From Stenotrophomonas maltophilia (GTDB lineage: Bacteria; Pseudomonadota; Gammaproteobacteria; Xanthomonadales; Xanthomonadaceae): a stretch of 64,000 nucleotides of DNA. A program made the position numbers and the translations under genes. Shown piece after piece: positions 28,061 through 39,020 of this stretch. The stretch covers positions 2,388,501 through 2,452,500 of the forward strand of contig NZ_CP029773.1 in NCBI RefSeq assembly GCF_003205835.1. The letters are read 5' to 3'. How positions within the stretch are numbered: position 1 is the stretch's first letter; every line of letters begins with the position of its first letter. The notes beneath the pieces are model-generated. The model saw only the letters and a list, made by a program, of their open reading frames with translations. It did no database searches and was not told the DNA's origin.

Positions 28061-28375
28061 TTACATACCCTTGCCGGCAGCGAATTCCTGCGGGCTCAGC
28101 TTGCCGTCCTTGTTGCCATCAAGCATGCCGAAGTGCGGCGCGAGCTTGTGCTTGGCCAGTTCTTCCTTGGACAGCGCGCCATCCTTGTTGGTATCGAGCT
28201 TGGTGAAATCGGCATCGGCCGCGGCCGGCTTGTGCTGACCATGCTCCTGCTTCTTGTGGTCCATCGGCTTGTGCTGACCGTGGTCGGTGGTGGGCGTGGT
28301 GGTCTGGCCGCCGGCGAAGGCCCCGCCCGCCATCAGAAACAGGGCCATCATCGAGAGGGAGGCATAACGCTTCAT
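28061..28375 (-). CDS. Secreted EF-hand protein
   Basis: The 104-residue product has a signal peptide (SLSMMALFLMAGGAFAGG), a His/Lys-rich linker (DHGQHKPMDHKKQEHGQHKP) and two EF-hand loops (DTNKDGALSKEE and DGNKDGKLSPQE) with all Ca2+-coordinating acidic positions. AAGGAG precedes the start. Calcium binding is likely; the His-rich linker suggests copper binding as well. It sits between the DUF305 gene and the copper ATPase on the same strand. Confidence 0.82.
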   Translation of the reverse strand: MKRYASLSMMALFLMAGGAFAGGQTTTPTTDHGQHKPMDHKKQEHGQHKPAAADADFTKLDTNKDGALSKEELAKHKLAPHFGMLDGNKDGKLSPQEFAAGKGM

Positions 28376-28403
28376 TGCAGTACTCCTTGTGGGATATGAG
28401 CCA

Positions 28404-30725
28404 TCAGTGACAGGAATGGCCGCGCGCAGGCTCATCGGCGCGGTCAGGGGGGGAGGTGGCAACAACGGTGGAGCCGGACAAACGCAAGGCATTGGTGACC
28501 ACCGAAACCGAGCTCAGGCTCATGGCCAGGGCCGCCATCATCGGACTGAGCAAAAGGCCGAAGCTGGGATACAGCAGGCCGGCGGCGATAGGCACGCCGA
28601 TGGCGTTGTAGACGAAGGCGAAGCCCAGGTTCTGCTTCATGTTGGCCACCGTCGAAGACGAGATGGCACGGGCTTGCACGATGCGCCTCAGATCACCCTT
28701 GACCAGGGTGAGCTGGGCGCTGGACATGGCCACATCCGTGCCCGTCCCCATCGCGATGCCCACATCGGCTGCCGCCAGGGCCGGCGCATCGTTGATGCCG
28801 TCGCCAGCCATGGCCACACGACGACCCTGGGCTTTGAGTTGCTGGACCAGTTCGGCCTTGTCCTGAGGTTTGACGCCGCCACGCACATCCTCGATGCCCA
28901 GCGTGCGCCCCACGGCCTCGGCCGTCGCCTGTGCGTCACCAGAGGCCATCACCACGTGCAGGCCATCGGCACGTAGCAGGTTCAAGGCAGGCAAGGTCGT
29001 GGCTTTGATGGGATCTGCTACCGCAATGGCGCCGGCCAATCGTCCATTGACCGCCAGGAACATCACGCTGGCGCCTTCCTTGCGCAGACGCTCGGCGCTG
29101 CTCTGCAAGGGCGCAACATCAGCCCCTACCGATGCCATCAAGCTTTGGTTACCAAGCACGACATCCTGATCGGACACGCGCCCGCGAACGCCTTGACCGG
29201 TGAGCGAATCAAAATCTTGGGCGGTCACCAGGATCAAGCCACGTCGCTGGGCTTCAGCCACGATAGCCTCGGCCAAGGGGTGCTCACTGCCCTGCTCCAA
29301 GCTGCCAGCCAAGCTGAGGATCTGATCAGCATCGAAGCCGGCGTAGGAGAGCGTGTCGCGAAAGGCTGGACGCCCCTCGGTCAACGTACCGGTCTTGTCC
29401 ACGATCAACGTGTCGATCAGACGTAGCTGTTCGATCGCCTGAGCATCGCGGAACAGGACCCCGACCTGCGCAGCGCGGCCAGTGGCGACCATGATCGACA
29501 TGGGGGTAGCCAAACCCAAGGCACACGGGCACGCAATGATCAGAACCGATACGGCATTGAGGACGGCAAAAGTCCAGGACGGTTCGGGTCCAAACAGGCC
29601 CCATCCGAAGAACGTGAGCACCGCCGTGGCCAGCACGGCCAGGACAAACCAGTACGCCACCTTGTCCGCCATACGCTGCATCGGCGCGCGGGAGCGCTGG
29701 GCTTGGGCTACCAACTGCACAATCTGCGACAGTACCGTCCCGGATCCGACTTTGTCCGCCCGGATGACCAAGGCGCCCGTCCCGTTGAGCGTGGCGCCTA
29801 TAACGTGATCACCGACAGCCTTCTCCACCGGAATGGGTTCACCGGTCAGCATCGACTCATCGACACTGGTGCGGCCTTCGATGACTTCCCCATCGACCGG
29901 CACCTTCTCGCCCGGTCGTACGCGAAGCAGATCACCCACGTGCACGTGATCCAGCGCAACGTCCTCTTCGCCCCCATCGGGTTTGACGCGGCGAGCCGTC
30001 TTGGGCGCCAATCCCAGCAGGGACTTGATGGCCGCCGAGGTTTTGGAACGCGCCCGCAGTTCCAGCAGCTGTCCGAGCAGGGTGAGCGAGACGATGACCG
30101 CTGCCGCCTCGAAGTAGACCCCTACCCGTCCATGCTCGCGGAAAGAGTCCGGAAACAGGCCCGGTGCCACGGTGGCCACCACGCTGTAGCCAAACGCGGC
30201 GGCCACGCCGATGCCGATCAGCGTCCACATGTTGGGGCTGCGATTGCCGATGGACTGTAGGCAGCGCTCAAAGAAAGGCCACCCCGCCCAGAGCACCACC
30301 GGGGCGCTCAGCACGAGCTCAATCCAGGTGCGTGCCTGCGTGGACAAGCCGGGCAGACGATGTCCCAGCATGGCCAAGACCAGGACGATCAAGGTCAAAG
30401 GCAACGTCCACCAGAAGCGTCGGGTGAAATCGCGTAACTCCGGATTGTCGTCCTCCTCCAGCGAGGGCATCTCCGGCTCCAGCGCCATGCCGCAGATCGG
30501 ACAGGTGCCGGGACCTGGCTGACGAATCTGCGGATGCATCGGGCAGGTGTAGACCGTGGCGTGGGTACCGCTGGGTTGGGCCACCGCTGCTGGGGCGGTC
30601 ACTTCAACTTGCTGGGGAGCATCGTCCGTATAGCGGACGGGATTGGTGATGACCCGTCCATCCGCAGCCTCGACAGGGGCTGCGCCTGCAGAATGGTGAT
30701 GGTCATGGGACGACGGTGAGTTCAT
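28404..30725 (-). CDS. copA: Cu(I)-exporting P-type ATPase
   Basis: The 773-residue product begins with a His-rich segment ([10 protein letters not shown]) and a small heavy-metal-binding domain ([25 protein letters not shown]) in place of HMA domains. The P-type core has CPC ([15 protein letters not shown]), [38 protein letters not shown]. It also has the PIB-1 copper signatures [14 protein letters not shown] and [23 protein letters not shown]. It exports Cu(I) from the cytoplasm. The start at 30725 ([11 protein letters not shown]) is preferred; the longer frame is a shadow of copD. The gene symbol is that of the ATPase, distinct from the oxidase also called copA. Confidence 0.93.
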   Translation of the reverse strand: MNSPSSHDHHHSAGAAPVEAADGRVITNPVRYTDDAPQQVEVTAPAAVAQPSGTHATVYTCPMHPQIRQPGPGTCPICGMALEPEMPSLEEDDNPELRDFTRRFWWTLPLTLIVLVLAMLGHRLPGLSTQARTWIELVLSAPVVLWAGWPFFERCLQSIGNRSPNMWTLIGIGVAAAFGYSVVATVAPGLFPDSFREHGRVGVYFEAAAVIVSLTLLGQLLELRARSKTSAAIKSLLGLAPKTARRVKPDGGEEDVALDHVHVGDLLRVRPGEKVPVDGEVIEGRTSVDESMLTGEPIPVEKAVGDHVIGATLNGTGALVIRADKVGSGTVLSQIVQLVAQAQRSRAPMQRMADKVAYWFVLAVLATAVLTFFGWGLFGPEPSWTFAVLNAVSVLIIACPCALGLATPMSIMVATGRAAQVGVLFRDAQAIEQLRLIDTLIVDKTGTLTEGRPAFRDTLSYAGFDADQILSLAGSLEQGSEHPLAEAIVAEAQRRGLILVTAQDFDSLTGQGVRGRVSDQDVVLGNQSLMASVGADVAPLQSSAERLRKEGASVMFLAVNGRLAGAIAVADPIKATTLPALNLLRADGLHVVMASGDAQATAEAVGRTLGIEDVRGGVKPQDKAELVQQLKAQGRRVAMAGDGINDAPALAAADVGIAMGTGTDVAMSSAQLTLVKGDLRRIVQARAISSSTVANMKQNLGFAFVYNAIGVPIAAGLLYPSFGLLLSPMMAALAMSLSSVSVVTNALRLSGSTVVATSPPDRADEPARGHSCH

Positions 30726-30786
30726 GCCGATGCTCGCTTTAGTGGGGATGGACTGCCAAGGCAGTGTGCCATTGCGGGTTACACAG

Positions 30787-31716
30787 CTATTCGGGGCTGA
30801 GCGTCCCGAGCACTGAAACAACAATCAGGATCAAGATGGCCAGCGCGGCCTCAGCCGTAACACTCTGCCGCAAAGCCCGCACCTCCTGCGCGGGATCTCC
30901 GCTGGTCAGCGCTCGTTCCAAGCGCGGCACCAGCGTCCATCGGTGCAGCGCTCCCAAACCCAGCATTCCAGCGAACAGGGCCAGTTTGAAAAGCAGCAAC
31001 TTCCCGTAGGTGCTCTGGAACAGGGCCGAAAACGACCACGCGGTGAGATCCCCGTAGTGCGCGATGCCGGACACGATGAGCGCACCAACGAAGATCGTTC
31101 CCAGCGTCGAAAAACCATGCAGAAAGTCATGCGTTGATCGCAGACGCCCGCTGCCGTTCGTCTCTTTGCCGCGCAGCAGCATGGCAAGGAACATCAGGAC
31201 CGCTGCGATCCAGCCGCCTGCCGCGAGAAGATGGACGATGCCTGCAGCAAGCCGGACCGCGCCTGCCAAGCCCTCGCCAGCGGCGGCGTGGCCGTTCCAT
31301 GCCAGCGAAGCGAGTGCGCCGCCCGCCAGCATCGCCCCCAGCGGGAAGGCGGTCTCCACCTTCCCGCGGCGACGATGCCATCCGAGCACGAACATCAGAG
31401 CGACCAGCAGCGCGCCTCTCGCCATGGCTGCCCGGCCCGCGGACGTCTCGAGCAGATACCAGCCAAGCGATGCGCGATCAACCTCGGCAAGCGGCATTCC
31501 CATGATGCCCGCGGTCTTGAAGACGACATCGAGCCCGGTGAGCACGAGACCGGCTACGGCACCCGCCAATAGAACGCCCATGAGTGACCACCCGGCCAAG
31601 GCGTCGGCGAGTGCCGATCGACGCGACCCGTACCAACCGAAGAGTGGAACCCCGAAAAGAACCATGATGACAAGGTATTCCAAGAATCTCAGTGCATAAG
31701 CCGACAGGTCGAACAT
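30787..31716 (-). CDS. copD: Copper resistance membrane protein CopD
   Basis: The 309-residue product has eight predicted helices with the conserved His-containing motifs of CopD ([29 protein letters not shown]). GAGGAG precedes the start at 31716. CopD works with periplasmic CopC in copper uptake or resistance. copC lies ten bases upstream in the same message. Confidence 0.9.
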   Translation of the reverse strand: MFDLSAYALRFLEYLVIMVLFGVPLFGWYGSRRSALADALAGWSLMGVLLAGAVAGLVLTGLDVVFKTAGIMGMPLAEVDRASLGWYLLETSAGRAAMARGALLVALMFVLGWHRRRGKVETAFPLGAMLAGGALASLAWNGHAAAGEGLAGAVRLAAGIVHLLAAGGWIAAVLMFLAMLLRGKETNGSGRLRSTHDFLHGFSTLGTIFVGALIVSGIAHYGDLTAWSFSALFQSTYGKLLLFKLALFAGMLGLGALHRWTLVPRLERALTSGDPAQEVRALRQSVTAEAALAILILIVVSVLGTLSPE

Positions 31717-31726
31717 TCGCGACTCC

Positions 31727-32110
31727 TCAGCGCACCGTGAAGCTGAAGCTGCCCGGCATGGGGTGGTTGTCACCACCGACGGCGCGGTATTCCACGGTAT
31801 AGACGCCCGGAGCCAGCGGTCCAGGCAACTTGGCACGCAGGGTCTTGCCGTTGTTGACGATCTCGGTCGTGAAATTCTCGATCGGCATGGTGGAACTGCC
31901 GTGCTTCATGAGCAACTTGAGACGCGACGCCCGCGGAATCAATGTCTCGTTGAACACGAGATCGATCTGGCCTGGCGAGGCCACCACCGCATTTGCCGCC
32001 GGTGTGGACTGCTGCAGCGCGGCGTGGGCGTGCGCGACCTGCAGCGAAAACTGCCCGGCCGCGATTGCGAGGACGAGCGCGAAGGAGCGAATGACGTTGG
32101 ACGACTTCAT
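31727..32110 (-). CDS. copC: Periplasmic copper-binding protein CopC
   Basis: The 127-residue product has a signal peptide ending VAHAHAALQQSTPA; cleavage would expose an N-terminal His, a Cu(II) ligand in CopC. The body has the CopC beta-barrel (DLVFNETLIPRASRLKLL ... GVYTVEYRAVGGDNHPMPGSFSFTV), with the second Cu(II) His in DNHP. It directly precedes copD. Confidence 0.92.
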   Translation of the reverse strand: MKSSNVIRSFALVLAIAAGQFSLQVAHAHAALQQSTPAANAVVASPGQIDLVFNETLIPRASRLKLLMKHGSSTMPIENFTTEIVNNGKTLRAKLPGPLAPGVYTVEYRAVGGDNHPMPGSFSFTVR

Positions 32111-32288
32111 ATGGATAAATCCTCATTGGAATGTGATGCAAAGCCCGTTCGGGAGGGGCCGCGCTGTGTTCGATGCGACAAGCGTTAGATGTCGGACTGT
32201 CACTGAAACCACGATTTGTCGGATTTTCTTGATACTTCCGCTTTCGCGAGACGAGGATCCCACCGGCTCAGGCGGGATCCTCGACGCA

Positions 32289-32639
32289 TTACGCTGCCAT
32301 GGCGCTGCAGCTTTCCGCGCAGCGGCGACAAACTTCGGCGCAGCGCGTCATCTCAGGGTCGTTCATGGCGTCGCATGCATCGGCGCACTGGCGGCAGATC
32401 TCCGCGCAGGCACCGCAAACCACGTCGTGAACGCTGGCACCGCGCAGCATCGCGTCGGCACTGGTTGCGCAGGTATCGGCACACGTCGCCAACAGGGCGA
32501 TGTGCTCCGGGGCCGCGTGAACACCTCCTTTGGTCAGGCAGTAGTTGATGGTCTCCAGGCAGATCGCATGGCATTGCGTGCAGTTGTCGATGCACTCGTT
32601 CATGGCCTGGGGCCGGTGTGCTGCGGAATGGTGAGTCAT
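32289..32639 (-). CDS. Csp-type four-helix-bundle copper storage protein
   Basis: The 116-residue product has many Cys in CxxxC/CxxC spacing along amphipathic helices (CIDNCTQCHAICLETINYC, CADTCATSADAML, VVCGACAEICRQCADACDAM, RCAEVCRRCAESC). This is the pattern of Csp/DUF326 cuprous storage proteins. No signal peptide is seen from the start at 32639 (MTHHSAAHRP), so it is probably cytosolic (Csp3-like). It would hold several Cu(I) ions inside the bundle. Confidence 0.88.
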   Translation of the reverse strand: MTHHSAAHRPQAMNECIDNCTQCHAICLETINYCLTKGGVHAAPEHIALLATCADTCATSADAMLRGASVHDVVCGACAEICRQCADACDAMNDPEMTRCAEVCRRCAESCSAMAA

Positions 32640-32709
32640 GTAGTTCTCCTTCTTCCTCGCGGGCGAGAATCGGCGCGCCCGCAACACCGTCCCCTGTTGC
32701 TGCGACGGA

Positions 32710-33234
32710 TCAGTGCTGTGCGAACGGTTCAGTGGTTCCGTCGCGATGGATCAGCTCGACCGTGAACGGCTGCTGGCGTCCCTCCGGGACCTCCATGCCC
32801 GGAGAACCAAGCGGCATCCCTGGGAGGACCAGGCCGCGTGCGTTCGGCTTTTCTTCGAGGAGACGCTTGATGTCCGCGGCCGGAACGTGGCCTTCGATGA
32901 CGTATCCGCCGATCTCGGCCGTGTGGCAGGAGCCCTTTGCATAGGGGACACCCAACCGCTCCTTGACCAGACCCAGGTCATCCATGTCGTGCACATCCAC
33001 GGTGAATCCCGCCTTCTGCACGTGGTCGATCCAGACACCGCAGCACCCGCAGGTCGGGGTCTTGTGGACGGTCATGCGTGGCAGGGCTGCTGGAGTCGCG
33101 TCGGCTGATTGGACGACAACCTGTGCGGAGGGCGAGGTTGTGGGTTGCGCGGATGAAGCATCCTGGGTGCAAGCACCCAGACCAGCCACGGCAAGGACCA
33201 CAAAAGTCAGACGGTGCAATGTGAGCGTAGTCAT
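32710..33234 (-). CDS. DUF411 metal-binding lipoprotein
   Basis: The 174-residue product has a lipobox (VLAVAGLGACTQD) and a DUF411 domain with the metal motif VHKTPTCGCCGVWIDH. It continues SCHTAEIGGYVIEGHVPAADIKRLL and LVLPGMPLGSPGMEVP. GAGAG precedes the start at 33234. Members are associated with copper and silver resistance and bind metal through the CGCC cluster. A longer frame to 33393 shadows the next gene. Confidence 0.86.
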   Translation of the reverse strand: MTTLTLHRLTFVVLAVAGLGACTQDASSAQPTTSPSAQVVVQSADATPAALPRMTVHKTPTCGCCGVWIDHVQKAGFTVDVHDMDDLGLVKERLGVPYAKGSCHTAEIGGYVIEGHVPAADIKRLLEEKPNARGLVLPGMPLGSPGMEVPEGRQQPFTVELIHRDGTTEPFAQH

Positions 33235-33248
33235 TTCAATCTCTCGAC

Positions 33249-33758
33249 TCAGCGCTTGGTCCGCGAGGACCAGTGGATGTGGACGATCCGCCAGCCGTCC
33301 GCGGTCTCCTTCAGCACCATCGTCTCGGCGCTCTGGACGGTCAGTGGCTGGCCGTCCTTCTGGGCATGCAACTCGCTTTCGGTTCCGACCCACGCGAACT
33401 CGCCAGCGGCTCGTGCGCGCTGACGGAGCAGCTGGCGATGGGCGCCCTTGAGGAACGCCGCATCGCTGACTGCGTGATGGCCCATGTATTCCTCGCGGCT
33501 GCGTTCGGCGCCCCCGGACTCGAGGATGAGAACGTCGGCAGCGAGCAGGGCTTCGACCGTGGCCAGATCGCCGCTAGACAGGGCCCTGTTGAAACGCTCC
33601 GCTACGGCGACCGCGGCCTCTGCAGTGACTGGGACGTCGACGTCCGCAGATGCCGCGGCAGCGGGGTGATGTGCGTGCGGCTGTGTCGCCTGCGCCATTG
33701 CGGGGGACACGACGGCCAGTGCCAGTGCGAGGGTGAACGAGATTGCTGTTGCGTTCAT
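33249..33758 (-). CDS. Secreted NTF2-like (DUF4440/SnoaL) protein
   Basis: The 169-residue product has a signal peptide (ISFTLALALAVVSPAMA) and a short His-rich start (QPHAHHPAAAA). An NTF2-like fold follows (AVAVAERFNRALSSGDLATVEALLAADVLILESGG, EYMGHH, ETMVLKETADGWRIVHIHWSS). The catalytic or ligand role is unknown. It lies between the DUF411 and cytochrome genes on the same strand, and periplasmic copper buffering through the His segment is a guess. Confidence 0.75.
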   Translation of the reverse strand: MNATAISFTLALALAVVSPAMAQATQPHAHHPAAAASADVDVPVTAEAAVAVAERFNRALSSGDLATVEALLAADVLILESGGAERSREEYMGHHAVSDAAFLKGAHRQLLRQRARAAGEFAWVGTESELHAQKDGQPLTVQSAETMVLKETADGWRIVHIHWSSRTKR

Positions 33759-33777
33759 TGCGTGGGCTCCAAGGAGA

Positions 33778-34550
33778 TCAATGGGTGTGCGCATGGCCGT
33801 CATCGGCCACGGGCGTGTGTGGTGCAGGGTGCGACTCCACCTTGCCGTCGGGATGGCCGTGGCTCACCAACCCGACTTCCGTGTCGCTGGGTGTCGGGCC
33901 GTGGTGATCGTCGTCCACGCCCGGCTGGTGCGCATGCGGCATGGAGTTGTTGCCCGGCTCGAATAAGGCAGGGTGATCCTCGGCCTTTTCGTCGTCATGG
34001 TGGCCTTGCGTCTCGCCGCCGCCATGCGAATGGCCCTCGCTGCTGTCGACAAGTTCCTTGTACGCAGTCGCGTCCAGCGTGGGCAACTTCTGCAGGAAGG
34101 CCGACATGTTCCATATGAACTCATCGTCCATGCTGCCGCCCCAAGCGGGCATGCCGCTGGCCTTGATGCCGTGCTTGATCACCCAGAACGCCTCAGCTGG
34201 AGCGACCGGCTGTTTGCTTAGGTTCGGTGGCGCGGGGTATACAGGCCCTTGCTCATCTCGGTGGCCGCCGCGTCTGGTGAAAGATGGCAGGTCACGCACA
34301 TGGCGTTGTAGTTGCCCGCACCCTGGCGGATACGCTCAGGATCATCAAGGTTCGTGGGTAGCTGAAGCTTGGCGGCGCGCACCTCAATGGAACGCTCGCG
34401 CGCCGTTTCAAGTAGCGCATACACCGGGCGACTATGCGGATCGTCGGCGGCCACGTTGTACACGCCCAGAGAGACCGTGGCGGTTGCGACCACCGCAACC
34501 AATCCCAAGCCGGCACCGAGCCATACCCACATCTTCTTGTTGGATTTCAT
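33778..34550 (-). CDS. Periplasmic cytochrome c with His-rich tail, frameshifted
   Basis: Two frames form one gene. The first (from 34550, after AAGGGG) gives a membrane anchor (MWVWLGAGLGLVAVVATA) and the heme site CVTCHLSPDAAATEMSKGLYT. The second continues PAPPNLSKQPVAPAEAFWVIKHGIKASGMPAW, where the Met is the likely distal heme ligand, and ends in a long His/Asp tail (HSHGGGETQGHHDDE ... HAHTH). The switch is at the GGGG run at 34234-34237 of the plus strand; one more base restores LYTPAPPNL. It could pass electrons to the copper oxidase or bind copper through its tail. Real decay and a base-calling error are both possible. Confidence 0.8.
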
Positions 34551-34562
34551 TGTCAGTTCCCC

Positions 34563-35981
34563 TTAGAACCAGGTACGAAGGCCGATGACCAAGCGCGTGT
34601 CTTCAAAGGACTCGCCATGCTCGCGTCGCATGTCTGCGGTATTGCCAAACGCGCGCTCGTACACCACGCCGATGTAGGGAGCGAACTTTCGGGTGAACTC
34701 ATAACGAAGTCGTAGCCCCGCCTCAGCGGTACTCAGACCCGAACCTATCCCGCGCAATGGATCGTTCTTGCCATAGGCGGTGACTTCCACCAGCGGCTGC
34801 AAGATCAGCCGGTTGGTTAGCAGCAATTCGTACTCGGCCTCGACATTGGCGGCCGTCTGGCCCCCTTCGCCGAGATAGGCTGTGGCGGACACTTCGAACT
34901 TCATCGGCGCCAAGCCCTGTACACCGATAGCGGCGAAGTTCTGCGATGCCCCAGGCTTGAAGTCATGACGCACACCGGCCACCACATCCCACCATGTGGA
35001 GATACTGCGGCCGTAGAGCACTTCCAGATCAGCCGACTCGGTCTGACCATCCGTGCGTTCGCCTTCACTGCGGAGCCAGACGCGATTGAGGTCCGTACCG
35101 ATCCAGCCCTGGGCCTCCCAGCCCAGCCCGGTGCCCGGATCGGCATCCCAGGTTTCCAGGCGATTGAGCAGCACATAGCTTTTGATCGAGTTGTCATGCA
35201 CCGGATGCGCGTGTTCCGGCGCGATGGCCGCCTTGCGATCCGCGTCCGTCACCGCGGGAATCGGGGTGCGCGGCTGCGTTGGCGCTGCAGGCCCGTGTCC
35301 CATCTGACTGTGGTCCATGCCCTCCATTGATTGCATTCCCGCTTCTGGTGTAACGGGCGCGGGCGAATCATGGTCCATCTGCGAATGGTCCATCCCCTGC
35401 ATCGCAGGCGTGGCCGTGCCGGAGGTGTCGGCCGCCGCGGGCTGTGCCATCTGACTGTGATCCATGCCCTGCATCGACTGTGTCTGCGCTTTGGGCGTTG
35501 CGGGTGTGCTCGGAGGCGCGCCGTGCCCCATCTTGGAATGGTCCATCCCCTGCATCGCAGGCGTGGCCGTACCAGAGGTGTCGGCTGCAGCGGGCCGTGC
35601 CATCTGACTGTGATCCATGCCCTGCATCGACTGCGCCCGTGCTGTGGGCGCCGCAGGTGTGCTCGCGGGCGAGCCGTGCCCCATCTGCGAATGGTCCATG
35701 CCCTGCATGGCAGGCTCGGCTGCTTTAGCCGGCGGCGCGGCGTGGCCCATCGCCGCATGATCGATCGTCGCTTCGCTCGTCTTGGCCGGTGTTGCAGGCG
35801 TTTGGGCTGGCGCAGGTTTTGATGTAGGCGCCTGATGTGCAGAGTGATCCTGAGTCTGCGCGCCCTGCTCCATCGGCATGGAGCCGTGCTGCATGGATTG
35901 GGCGCTGGCCGCATTGGCCAGGGCCAGCGAGATAGCCAGCGTCAGCGCAGTCAGGGTGGTATCGCGTCTATTGATGTTCAT
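34563..35981 (-). CDS. copB: Outer-membrane copper resistance protein CopB
   Basis: The 472-residue product has a signal peptide ([18 protein letters not shown]) and a long Met/His-rich N-terminal half. That half holds six copies of MQGMDHSQM or close variants, mostly separated by Ala/Pro/Thr spacers. The C-terminal CopB barrel is [21 protein letters not shown] to LVIGLRTWF (Phe-terminated, as outer-membrane proteins are). The Met/His repeats bind Cu(I)/Cu(II). Its start overlaps the copA stop (ATGA), so translation is coupled. The repeat number exceeds what I recall for typical CopB and is likely variable among strains. Confidence 0.92.
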   Translation of the reverse strand: MNINRRDTTLTALTLAISLALANAASAQSMQHGSMPMEQGAQTQDHSAHQAPTSKPAPAQTPATPAKTSEATIDHAAMGHAAPPAKAAEPAMQGMDHSQMGHGSPASTPAAPTARAQSMQGMDHSQMARPAAADTSGTATPAMQGMDHSKMGHGAPPSTPATPKAQTQSMQGMDHSQMAQPAAADTSGTATPAMQGMDHSQMDHDSPAPVTPEAGMQSMEGMDHSQMGHGPAAPTQPRTPIPAVTDADRKAAIAPEHAHPVHDNSIKSYVLLNRLETWDADPGTGLGWEAQGWIGTDLNRVWLRSEGERTDGQTESADLEVLYGRSISTWWDVVAGVRHDFKPGASQNFAAIGVQGLAPMKFEVSATAYLGEGGQTAANVEAEYELLLTNRLILQPLVEVTAYGKNDPLRGIGSGLSTAEAGLRLRYEFTRKFAPYIGVVYERAFGNTADMRREHGESFEDTRLVIGLRTWF

Positions 35982-37846
35982 TCGTCGACCCTCACCGTGC
36001 GCATCATTCCGGCTTCCATGTGATAAAGCAGGTGGCAATGGAACGCCCAGCTGCCCAACGCATCGGCTCGCACGCGATACGTCCGTCGGCTACCCGGCGG
36101 CATATCCACCGTGTGCTTGCGCACCATGAAGTTGCCGTTGTCGTCCTCCACGTCACTCCACATCCCGTGCAAATGGATGGGATGGGTCATCATCGTGTCG
36201 TTAACCAATACGATGCGCATACGCTCGCCGTAGTTCAGCCGCAGCGGCTCGACATCGGAAAACTTCTGACCGTTGAAGCCCCAGGAAAATTTCTCCATGT
36301 GTCCGGTCAGATGCAGCTCGATCTCGCGACCGGGGTCGCGTCCGTCAGGGTCTTCAAAGGTGCTCTTGAGCATGGAATACGTCAGTACATGACGGCCGTT
36401 ATCGCGCAGGCCATTACCCGGATCATCCAAGCGCGAACTCACGCTCATGGCCTGGTTGTCCAACAGGGGATTGTTGGTCTCGCTGGCCGGGTGTGATTGC
36501 ATGCCCCCGTGCTGCATGCCTGCCATGGCACCATCGCCGGCGGCGGGCATCGCATGGCCTGCATGGGCCGAGGTCGCGTTACCGCTGGCAGGTGGGGTCA
36601 TGCCAGGCATGCCCATGGCCGCACCACAGCCGCCTTCCATGCCCTTGCTGCCGCCAGCCATATCCATCGATCCATGATCCATGCCCATGTCTGCCATCGT
36701 CAGCAGCGGCCGGGGATCCACAGACGGAACGGGCGCGCGTAATCCTTCGCGCACGGCGAGCGTGCCGCTGACGTAGCCGGTGCGACCGGAGTCTTGGGCA
36801 AAGATGGTGAATGCGTCCTGCCCGGAGGGCTCCACGATCACATCGAAGGTTTCTGCGACCGCGATGCGGAACTCGTCGACGGAAACCGGATGGACATACA
36901 AGCCATCTGCCGCCACCACGGTCATCTTCAGCCCCGGAATACGCACATCGAAGTACGTCATGGCAGAGCCATTGATGAAACGCAGGCGCACCTTCTCGCC
37001 ACTGCGGAACAAACCGGTCCAGTTGCCCAGTGAGGTCGTGCCGTTCATCAGGTAGGTGTAGGTGTTGGCGTTGACGTCGGACAGGTCTGTGGGCGTCATC
37101 CGCATCACGCCCCACATCTTGCGATCTTCCAACGTTGCCGACAGGCCGTTGCGCTTCACATCGCGCGCAAAATCGCCGACCGTGCGCTTGTAGTAATTGT
37201 CATGGCCCGGCATCTTCTTCAAACGATCGAACAGGGCCGTCGGGTCCAGGTCTGTCCAATCGCTCAGCATCACGACGTAGTCGCGATCGAAGCTGAAGGG
37301 CTCCGGCTCCAATGGGTCGATGACGATCGGGCCATAGAGCCCGGCTTGTTCCTGGAACCCTGAGTGGCTGTGGTACCAGTAGGTGCCGCCCTGATGCAGG
37401 GTGAACCTGTAGTGGTAGGTCTCACCACGTCCGATACCGTCAAAGCTCAGGCCCGGCACGCCGTCCATGTTGGCCGGCAAAATGATGCCGTGCCAATGGA
37501 TGGAGGTGTCCGCGCCATGGATGGAGTTAGCGGGCAATGCATTAGAGACACGCAAGTTGACCGTGGTGCCTTCCCGCCACCGCAGCAACGGCGCCGGAAC
37601 GGACCCGTTGACCGTGATCGCGGTGCGGGTCTTGCCGGTGAAGTTCATCGGCGTCTCGCCAATGGTCAGGTCGAACTCGGTGCCCGACAGTACGTTATGT
37701 TGCCCCGGCCCCTTGAGCGCCCAACTGGCTTTGGGCCAGAAACCTAATCCTGCGACTGCGCCTCCCAAGGCCAAGCCTTGGACAAATCGCCGCCGCGAAG
37801 GCAGCAGCGGTCCACCGAGTGGACCACGAAAATCATCATGCGACAT
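35978..37846 (-). CDS. copA: Periplasmic multicopper oxidase CopA
   Basis: The 622-residue product has a Tat signal ([21 protein letters not shown]) and the cupredoxin copper sites: [32 protein letters not shown] and [13 protein letters not shown] (type 1/2/3 ligands). A Met-rich segment ([13 protein letters not shown] ... MAGMQHGGM) binds extra copper. It oxidises Cu(I) in the periplasm. It follows copL by about 110 bases and is coupled to copB. Confidence 0.94.
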   Translation of the reverse strand: MSHDDFRGPLGGPLLPSRRRFVQGLALGGAVAGLGFWPKASWALKGPGQHNVLSGTEFDLTIGETPMNFTGKTRTAITVNGSVPAPLLRWREGTTVNLRVSNALPANSIHGADTSIHWHGIILPANMDGVPGLSFDGIGRGETYHYRFTLHQGGTYWYHSHSGFQEQAGLYGPIVIDPLEPEPFSFDRDYVVMLSDWTDLDPTALFDRLKKMPGHDNYYKRTVGDFARDVKRNGLSATLEDRKMWGVMRMTPTDLSDVNANTYTYLMNGTTSLGNWTGLFRSGEKVRLRFINGSAMTYFDVRIPGLKMTVVAADGLYVHPVSVDEFRIAVAETFDVIVEPSGQDAFTIFAQDSGRTGYVSGTLAVREGLRAPVPSVDPRPLLTMADMGMDHGSMDMAGGSKGMEGGCGAAMGMPGMTPPASGNATSAHAGHAMPAAGDGAMAGMQHGGMQSHPASETNNPLLDNQAMSVSSRLDDPGNGLRDNGRHVLTYSMLKSTFEDPDGRDPGREIELHLTGHMEKFSWGFNGQKFSDVEPLRLNYGERMRIVLVNDTMMTHPIHLHGMWSDVEDDNGNFMVRKHTVDMPPGSRRTYRVRADALGSWAFHCHLLYHMEAGMMRTVRVDE

Positions 37847-37955
37847 GAGAATGCTCCAAGCGTCGTGTTGCCACCGGCGGGCGGTGGTACAGAGCGGGCG
37901 GCTGGCCTAAACAGGCATGCCACACCAGCAGCGCCATCGCGGCGCCTAGGGACGC

Positions 37956-38375
37956 TTAGCCGATCGGTGGTCGGATCAGATGAGGCAAGGCAGGTGCCGC
38001 ATGCCCGAGGGGCAGCGGCATGACATCCAGGCCCAAGGCCAGTTGCACCGAAACATGCAGGCGCGCAGGAAGTGCGCTCGCGCAGGCGTGTACGCAGGCG
38101 CACCGGCACGCAGAAGACTTGCAACAGTCGGGACCGGCATGGTCGCCATGCCCAGTGCCAGCCTTTTCAATCGATGTGGCATCGGGATGATGCTCAGCAC
38201 TGTGATGGGCGATGCAGTCTTCGACCACTTGCACCGCGGCAGCCACTTCGCTGGCTTGCTCTTCCATGACCGGGCTCATACTGACGGACGCAAACGCCGA
38301 CCACGCGCCGTTGAGCACGAGCATGGCGATCAGAAGCAGTCGCAGTAGTAGTGAGGAGGCTGACACGGGCGACAT
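37956..38375 (-). CDS. copL: CopL-family metal-binding regulatory protein
   Basis: The 139-residue product has a signal-like helix (LLLRLLLIAMLVLNGAWSAFA), a His-rich stretch (CIAHHSAEHHPDA, HGDHAGPDCCKSSACRCACVHACA) and a hydrophobic end. CopL precedes copAB in xanthomonads and is needed for their copper-induced expression. It lies 110 bases upstream of copA in the same orientation. The start at 38375 (MSPVSASSLL) is chosen over the longer frame, which would run through the promoter region. The copper-responsive promoter should lie in 38376-38549. Confidence 0.88.
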   Translation of the reverse strand: MSPVSASSLLLRLLLIAMLVLNGAWSAFASVSMSPVMEEQASEVAAAVQVVEDCIAHHSAEHHPDATSIEKAGTGHGDHAGPDCCKSSACRCACVHACASALPARLHVSVQLALGLDVMPLPLGHAAPALPHLIRPPIG

Positions 38376-38444
38376 GGTAAACCACTTTAGACAAGGCGCG
38401 CGTGTATCGGTCGTGAACAAAATCTCAAGCAGGACTGAGATGCC

Positions 38445-38460
38445 GCGACTTGTCAGTCGC
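38445..38460 (-). other. Stem-loop in the copL upstream region
   Basis: GCGACT-TGTC-AGTCGC is a perfect 6-bp stem with a 4-base loop between the XRE gene (stop 38550) and copL (start 38375). No T-tract follows. It may be part of the copper control region or a weak transcription stop for the XRE gene. Confidence 0.3.
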
Positions 38461-38549
38461 ACTAGCCACGGCTATTGCAGTTCCCTCCAAGAGCACCCGA
38501 AGGGCGGATTGAGGCGAAGAGTTGCCCATAGGGCGAGCGCTTGTTCGGT

Positions 38550-38900
38550 TTACTTCTCGGGCGTGGCCTCGATCAGCGTCACCAACTCGCGCTTCTGCTG
38601 CTTGCTTAGCGAGCCCCAGCGCAGGAGCAACTTGGCCAGCAGATCATCGTCGGTGTAAAGGAAGGCGGCGGGGATCCCCAACGCTTGGGCCAACCGCTCA
38701 GCAGTCTCCAGCTTGGGCTCGTGCTTGCCACGCTCGTACTGGTTGATTCGGGGGCTGGCTACGTGAGGATCCAGACCGGCCCGGATGCCCAACTCCTTCT
38801 GCGACAAACCCGTGTGCAGGCGGGCTTGTTTGAGGCGTCGAGCGAAGGTCGGTGTTGAGTCGACGGACAAAGTCACGCGCGCACCCCATGGAGACCCCAT
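38550..38900 (-). CDS. XRE-family DNA-binding regulator
   Basis: The 116-residue product contains a helix-turn-helix of the Cro/C1 type (FARRLKQARLHTGLSQKELGIRAGL, INQYERGKHEPKLETAERLAQALGIP) and a short C-terminal helix (LAKLLLRWGSLSKQQKRELVTLIEA). The start may be the ATG at 38900 or a GTG at 38876. It is divergent from the broken gene starting near 39021 and is likely its regulator. It is tandem with copL but separated by 174 bases. Confidence 0.82.
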   Translation of the reverse strand: MGSPWGARVTLSVDSTPTFARRLKQARLHTGLSQKELGIRAGLDPHVASPRINQYERGKHEPKLETAERLAQALGIPAAFLYTDDDLLAKLLLRWGSLSKQQKRELVTLIEATPEK

Positions 38901-39020
38901 AAGGATGGCGGATGTACCCTGGCTTGCATACTAAGATATTCTTAGCTTTGAGGCAACCGGCGACACCGGTAGCGCCGTCACCGCCAGGAGCCACGCCGCT
39001 CCCTCATCCCCGGAAACCGA

